A stretch of DNA of 64,000 bases from the NCBI GenBank assembly GCA_029948255.1, contig JALIZF010001403.1, forward strand, positions 1 to 64,000. The letters run 5' to 3'. The notes under the pieces were generated by a model. The model was not told the origin of the DNA. It saw only the letters and a program-made list of their open reading frames with translations, and did not search any database. Source of the DNA: Telmatactis stephensoni. Taxonomy: Eukaryota > Cnidaria > Anthozoa > Actiniaria > Isophelliidae. The translations under genes were made by a program, and so were the position numbers. Of this stretch, positions 59,336 through 64,000 are shown in pieces. Each line of letters starts with the position of its first letter. The stretch's first letter is position 1.

Positions 59336-62300
59336 TCACGAAGAAATAAGGAAGTGTTTGAATTTTTTTCTAAAGGACGTAATAGACGAAGAGTTTTTTA
59401 TTTCGAGTGGTATTTCATTCCAGTTTCTGGCTGCACTATAGTCCACAGCAAACTGACCATAATTCAGGTTTTTTCGAGGAACGAAAATATTTTTGTTTTT
59501 CTTTGATCTTGTATTATATTGATGTGAAAAATTAACTTCTTTAAAATAACTAGAGGATGAAAAAGGTAATTGTTTATTCACACATTTGTGAGCTATTTCG
59601 GCAAGCTGTAATTTAACTATTTCAAAGATATTTAACATTTTTAACTTTTGGAACAATGGTCTGCTTGGTGCTCTACTGTCAGAAGAAGAAATAATTCGCA
59701 AGGCGCGTTTTTGTAAAATATGAATGGGCTGAATTCTAGTTTTATAATTTGAACCCCAAATTAGAGTGCCGTACGAAATATGCGAATAGATAATGTTATA
59801 ATATAACTTTTTCATGATATCTAAGTTGAGAAGATGTCTAGCTCTATAGAGTACTCCTATTGACTTTGCAATTTTACGGCATAGTAGGTCAATATGAGTA
59901 CACCATGTCAGATGTTCATCTAAAATGAGACCTAAAAATTTTGTATATGCAGTTCTTTTAATAGGTAGTCCTAAAGTTAAGGCTAACTCTGACTCGTCAA
60001 TCATCACATTTTTTATTCGTTGCTTCGAACCAAAATGGATATATTTTGTTTTGGTAAGATTCACTGTTAGTTTGTTTGCATGAAACCATTCCTGGAGGCT
60101 AGACAAGTCTTTGTTTAGGACGTTGAAGATATTTTTGATTGATTTGTGACTATAGAGTAAATTCATATCATCTGCATATAATACAAGATGAGCGAATTTA
60201 GTTGCAAATTGAGAGTCATTTATGTAGATCAAAAATAAGATAGGTCCAAGGATAAATCCTTGGGGGACGCCACAGGTTATGGGTAAATATTCAGAATTTT
60301 CATTATCGATAGAAACATACTGTAAACGATTACTTAGATAGCTTTTAAACCAGCTGAGGGTGTCATTTTTGATGCCATAATAAGAAAGTTTATTTAGCAA
60401 AATATCATGATTGACAGAGTCAAACGCTTTTGAGAGATCCAAAAAGATGCCAATGGCTGTACTACCACCATCTATTGCATCAGTGATTTTATTTACAAAG
60501 TCGAGAATTGCTAAAGTGGTATTTCGTTTTTTTCTGAAACCAAACTGAAAGTCAGAAAGTAGGCGATTTTGTTCTAGATGATCTGTTAATAACTTACATA
60601 TAATTTTTTCAAAAAGTTTTGATAAAGTCGGAAGGAGGGATATCGGTCTATAATTAGAAATTAACGAATGTTCTCCTCCTTTAAATAAAGGGATGACTTT
60701 AGCAATTTTCATTTGATCAGGAAAAGTACTAGTGTTTATAGACGTATTGAAAACATGAGTAAGTGGAAGGTAAATACGCTCGGCAGCGATACGGATGTAT
60801 CTTATAGGAATGCCATCATGGCCACCAGCTTTGGAAATATCCAAATTAAGTAGCTCATCTAAGACCTCATAGGGCAAAATGGAAGTGAAATGGAGATCAT
60901 TAGAGCAGGTCACATTCATCCAATCTTTATATGTGTACTTACTAGATGGTATATTATTTGCTAACGTGGAACCTATATTTGCGAAGTATCTATTAAAAAT
61001 ACTAACTATATCAGCCTTTTTAGTAAAGCGTTTGTCGTTGTGTAATATAGTATCAATACTTGACGGACGACTTGTTTTCTTATTCAGAATCTCATTTATG
61101 ATGGACCATGTGGCTCTAATGTTCCCATTTGCCTTTTCCAGCATTGAACTGTAATATTCTTTTTTGGTAGATCTTATTAAATGATTAAGCTTATTTCGGT
61201 ATTGACAAAATCTTTTGATATTGGTCAATGTTGGTCTTTTAAGTTTCGCTCTATAAAGTTTATTTTTTCTTGAAATTGACTTCAGAATGCCTGGGGTTAG
61301 CCAACCATTCTGTTTAGATTTGTTTTTTATTGTAATAGTTTGAACGGGGAAGTTCCTTTCATAAAGGTTTGTTATTGTTTTAATAAAAATTGAATATACT
61401 TCATTTGGGTCTTTGCTAGCAAAAAGTTCCGACCAATCTTGGAGTGACAGGTCACGGATAAAATTTTCTTCTCCAGTTTTTGAGAAGACCCTTTTTTTAA
61501 TTTTTGTTTTGCCTCTTAATAATTTTGTTCCATATTGGATAATAAAGACAGGAAGGTGGTCCGAAATATCAGTGTACAAAATACCAGGTTGAATAAGGTC
61601 AACCACGTTAAAACTATTTGTAAAGATATTATCAATTAATGTAGCACTATGAGAGGTAATTCTCGTTGGTTTGACTATAGTAGGAAAAAGGCAGTAGGTC
61701 AAGAGGTTATTAAAAAAGGAATTAGTTTCTTCGTTATTTTCACTTTTTAGGAGATCAATATTAAAATCGCCAGCTAAAAAAATATTTTTTGAAGTATTTT
61801 CTAATTCATCAAGTAAACTTGATAGGATTATTGAATAGCTATCGATGTTAACGTTAGGAGGCTTGTATGAAACGCCGATTAGCGTGGAAATATTATTTTT
61901 TACAATTTCAGCAAATAGAAACTGAGAATCATTACTGTTATAAGTCAGATCATTTTGTACTCTATAAGTATAATTGCTATGGATATATAACGCGATTCCA
62001 CCGCCGCCATCCTCATTTGGTCTATTCAATAAAATTGGTTCGTGATAGTTATCAAGAAAAAACGAGCTAACGTCGTCTTTTTCTTTTAGCCAAGTTTCGG
62101 AAAGGGCGATGACGTCGAAATGAAAGTTAAGTGAGGAGATATAACAAACGAGATCATTAAAATGTTTGCGAAGGCTCCTGATATTGAAATGGATCATAGA
62201 AAACTGTATAGGTTTGGTAGTAAGAGAACTAAAACTATCCTCAACAAAGTATTTACATTTCTCTGTCATCGAGTCAACTTTAGTGAATACCTGTTCGTCA

Positions 62301-62674
62301 GGATCACAAAAATTATCAACAAAATTTGCTTTTGATTTCAAGCAGTTATCAATCTTAAAAGGATTAAATGATAAAGAGTTTATATTTTCTAAATTCCAAT
62401 GAGGACTGCGGCCGTGTTTTAATTCAAATATAACTGAGTGGAAATCATTATCATTCAAGGACATGAATGGTAGTGTCCCTTGGAGACATCTTGCGCATAA
62501 ATGATTATCATAAGAATGTTGTTGTTTTTTTGCACTAGATGTTAATGTTTTGATGTTGGTTAAGCACTTGAGATGTGTAACTGAGGAACAATACAAGCAT
62601 TTAATGACTGTAGAATTTGCATAGGGCTTCTTGAGACATATTGTACAAGAATTCCTTTTTGGTTTTGTAGGCAT
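59336..62674 (-). CDS. LINE ORF2: PHD-like zinc finger, APE endonuclease, reverse transcriptase
   Basis: 1,112 codons. Residues about 9-63 form a C4HC3 PHD-like finger (CTICLKK, KCLYCSSVTHLKC, LCARC), uncommon at the start of ORF2. The APE endonuclease spans about 158-385 with MIHFNIRSL, VIALSETWL (Glu), LAGDFNIDLL and ISDHLPVF (Asp-His). RT motifs are FPDQMKIAKVIPLFKGGEH, FGFRKKRNTTLAILDFV, LDLSKAFDSVNHDIL near 750, GVPQGFILGPILFLIYIND near 800, and the catalytic LVLYADDMNLL near 830. The C-terminus has YGTLIWGSNYKTRIQPIHIL and AARNWNEIPLEIKNSSS. The length and order are those of the CR1/L2 supergroup. No stop or frameshift and all expected catalytic residues present. The start ATG precedes the first zinc-finger Cys by nine residues. 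Confidence 0.94.
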   Translation of the reverse strand: MPTKPKRNSCTICLKKPYANSTVIKCLYCSSVTHLKCLTNIKTLTSSAKKQQHSYDNHLCARCLQGTLPFMSLNDNDFHSVIFELKHGRSPHWNLENINSLSFNPFKIDNCLKSKANFVDNFCDPDEQVFTKVDSMTEKCKYFVEDSFSSLTTKPIQFSMIHFNIRSLRKHFNDLVCYISSLNFHFDVIALSETWLKEKDDVSSFFLDNYHEPILLNRPNEDGGGGIALYIHSNYTYRVQNDLTYNSNDSQFLFAEIVKNNISTLIGVSYKPPNVNIDSYSIILSSLLDELENTSKNIFLAGDFNIDLLKSENNEETNSFFNNLLTYCLFPTIVKPTRITSHSATLIDNIFTNSFNVVDLIQPGILYTDISDHLPVFIIQYGTKLLRGKTKIKKRVFSKTGEENFIRDLSLQDWSELFASKDPNEVYSIFIKTITNLYERNFPVQTITIKNKSKQNGWLTPGILKSISRKNKLYRAKLKRPTLTNIKRFCQYRNKLNHLIRSTKKEYYSSMLEKANGNIRATWSIINEILNKKTSRPSSIDTILHNDKRFTKKADIVSIFNRYFANIGSTLANNIPSSKYTYKDWMNVTCSNDLHFTSILPYEVLDELLNLDISKAGGHDGIPIRYIRIAAERIYLPLTHVFNTSINTSTFPDQMKIAKVIPLFKGGEHSLISNYRPISLLPTLSKLFEKIICKLLTDHLEQNRLLSDFQFGFRKKRNTTLAILDFVNKITDAIDGGSTAIGIFLDLSKAFDSVNHDILLNKLSYYGIKNDTLSWFKSYLSNRLQYVSIDNENSEYLPITCGVPQGFILGPILFLIYINDSQFATKFAHLVLYADDMNLLYSHKSIKNIFNVLNKDLSSLQEWFHANKLTVNLTKTKYIHFGSKQRIKNVMIDESELALTLGLPIKRTAYTKFLGLILDEHLTWCTHIDLLCRKIAKSIGVLYRARHLLNLDIMKKLYYNIIYSHISYGTLIWGSNYKTRIQPIHILQKRALRIISSSDSRAPSRPLFQKLKMLNIFEIVKLQLAEIAHKCVNKQLPFSSSSYFKEVNFSHQYNTRSKKNKNIFVPRKNLNYGQFAVDYSAARNWNEIPLEIKNSSSITSFRKKFKHFLISS

Positions 62675-62985
62675 GATCAGATAAGATTACATAAAATATC
62701 AGTATTTAAATACATGATCAATTGATATTAATAATAATGGCAATATCCATCAGAAACAAATCAGAAATAATAAGATGTAGTAGATTAAAAATTTTGTTTT
62801 GTTTTGTTTTGATTTTTGTTTTAACTATTGACTTAACTCTTTAGTCGAATATGCTTCTAGTGTTCGGCTGTAGAGTAGTTCCACAGTTTTCATCATCCAA
62901 GATTCCCAGTGATAGTACGCACCAATGGATGGACAAAGTGAGGTTCATCATGAGACTAGTCCTTCTTGTTAACATCACACCAAAC

Positions 62986-63783
62986 TTAGCCATCAGTGAT
63001 ATTTTCATCGTTACCCAGCGATGGGTCAAAGTAACTTGCACTTGCACCCAAGAAGCCAAAAGGAACAGAAGACAGTCGATCGCGAGTTGTATGAAGGCGA
63101 TCCTTTATGACCAAACGATCGAGATTGAAATATGCAATCTTGCCCTCTTTCCTGGCTTGCATCATTTCATCATGTTGTTCGCTCCTTCGTTGAAGCACTC
63201 GTGCTGAGACGTCTTCGTTGATAAAAATTCCTGTCCCCTTCAGTTTCTTGCTTGATTTTAGGATTTTTTCTTTATCTTTATAATTCAGTAGTTTAGCAAC
63301 AATCTGTTTGGGTTTGCCATTTTTCCCTTTGCCTGCGCGGTGCGCTCTCTCTACCGCTATGTTATTAGCATCCAGTCCCAGGTTGTTTGTAAAAAGGTCT
63401 TTCACCTTCTTCTCGGTGGTTTCCCAGCTTTCATTACGATCTTCTTTGATTCCAGAGATTCTCAAGTTGTTTCGTCTACTCTGGTTTTCAAGATAATCTA
63501 CCTTATCTTCCAGATCATCAAGCTGCTTCCTGAAATTCTCAAGCTTGTTATCAAGAGAGTACACGTCTTGACTTTGACTTTTCAAATCGTCGATCTCCTT
63601 TTGTGAAAATTCTAAACTACTCCTAATTTCTTGCATCTCACGCGTTACGGTATCCAGGCGACCGTTAAAGTCGTCCATCAACAGTTTTAGAAAGCTGTGG
63701 AAGTTGTCTTCCTGAACTTTCAGCAAGTTCTTAACAACTTCTAGGGTTACTACTGTAGAGCTGTCTTTCTTGGCGTCCGCCAT
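62986..63783 (-). CDS. LINE ORF1: coiled coil plus L1-type RRM-like protein
   Basis: 265 codons from MADAKKDSS at 63783; an in-frame upstream extension runs into the minisatellite and is not native. Residues about 20-110 are coiled coil (FSQKEIDDLKSQSQDVYSLD, KQLDDLEDKVDYLENQSRRN). There follows the ORF1p core NNLRISGIKE, the AHRAG segment, VAKLLNYKDKEKIL and GIFINEDVSARVLQRRSEQH, resembling the RRM and C-terminal domains of L1 ORF1p (Transposase_22 type). It binds element RNA in the ribonucleoprotein. The other CR1-like LINE in this window has an unrelated ORF1 (SAP plus SGNH). Confidence 0.88.
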   Translation of the reverse strand: MADAKKDSSTVVTLEVVKNLLKVQEDNFHSFLKLLMDDFNGRLDTVTREMQEIRSSLEFSQKEIDDLKSQSQDVYSLDNKLENFRKQLDDLEDKVDYLENQSRRNNLRISGIKEDRNESWETTEKKVKDLFTNNLGLDANNIAVERAHRAGKGKNGKPKQIVAKLLNYKDKEKILKSSKKLKGTGIFINEDVSARVLQRRSEQHDEMMQARKEGKIAYFNLDRLVIKDRLHTTRDRLSSVPFGFLGASASYFDPSLGNDENITDG

Positions 63784-63797
63784 CTTCCCCCTCATGA

Positions 63798-64000
63798 ACA
63801 GAGACTCCAACGTACTCCTATAGACTCCCTTGTACTTCCATAGATTCTCGTGTACTCCCATTGTTTCCCTTGTACTCCCATGGACTCCCTTGTGTTCCCA
63901 TAGACTTTAGTGTATTTCTATAGACTCCTCTGTACTCCCATAGACTCCCACATCCTCCCATAGACTCCCTTGTATTCCCATAGACTCCCACACTTCCACA
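63798..64000. repeat. 10/20-bp minisatellite, continuation, decayed edge
   Basis: Same ACTCCCATAG words beyond the LINE, with many more point changes (gttcccatagactttag, attctcg) than the main block. Continues past the window edge. Confidence 0.93.

Larger units (their letters stand above)
59053..63797 (-). mobile_element. Full-length CR1-like LINE, apparently intact, inside the minisatellite
   Basis: About 4.74 kb with ORF1 (63783-62986) and ORF2 (62674-59336) both uninterrupted, a short 5' leader of about 14 bases before the ORF1 ATG, an inter-ORF gap of about 310 bases and a 3' UTR ending in three copies of CCTTTGAA-type words. Both edges abut the 10/20-bp array. Completeness and open frames make it a candidate active copy. 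Confidence 0.9.

Overview
The window is an animal genomic segment, most likely from an anthozoan cnidarian (coral or sea anemone type). The grounds are spliced metazoan genes (a CCDC81-type HU-domain protein, a TRIM-type RING/B-box protein, an F-box/leucine-rich-repeat protein, a PHD-finger protein), a remnant of a short-chain collagen C4-like gene (a family I know mainly from cnidarians and sponges), and a dense load of CR1-like LINEs, Penelope-like elements and short inverted-repeat elements. The species assignment is inference; no rRNA or mitochondrial marker is present.

Layout. 1-3.4 kb: 5' part of a CCDC81-like gene on the minus strand, with four exons in phase and consensus splice sites. 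4.3-6.4 kb: a TTTC microsatellite and an inverted-repeat element carrying a LINE reverse-transcriptase fragment. 6.7-9.7 kb: a decayed short-chain collagen C4-like pseudogene (plus strand) broken by a LINE 3' end. 9.7-13.7 kb: small inverted-repeat elements and foldbacks. 13.8-20.6 kb: two Penelope-like elements (RT plus GIY-YIG), each with a hammerhead-like motif at its 3' end, separated by TA repeats that hold two 195-bp palindromes. 20.8-22.7 kb: a PHD-finger gene fragment split by a 1,178-bp element with long inverted ends and a 10-bp target duplication.

22.9-33.3 kb is a nested insertion complex. A (GACTACCCA)n array is split by a CR1-like LINE (minus). That LINE is split by another LINE end (plus). 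The TTA tail of the second LINE received an R4/Dong/NeSL-like LINE (minus). A short 8-bp-duplicating element sits in ORF1 of the outer LINE. 33.3-40 kb: a TRIM-like gene broken by a frameshift and by a poly-G-ended element, then two more blocks of the 9-bp array around another LINE fragment. 40-48 kb: short inverted-repeat elements, LINE and Penelope tails, and two segments unusually rich in the word CGTAAAG. 48.3-52.0 kb: an F-box/LRR gene with two in-frame TAA codons. 52.3-64 kb: a large 10/20-bp minisatellite, resuming at the right edge and split by an apparently intact, full-length CR1-like LINE (59.05-63.8 kb).

Host genes are a minority here and four of the five are visibly broken; only the CCDC81-like exons look intact. 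The dominant biology is retroelement and DNA-element nesting inside tandem arrays. Both array families have G-triplet spacing that fits the classical G-quadruplex rule. The most interesting candidates are the intact LINE in the G-rich array, the hammerhead-like Penelope ends, the poly-G-ended element family with 8-bp duplications, and the CGTAAAG-rich segments, which no feature class I know explains.
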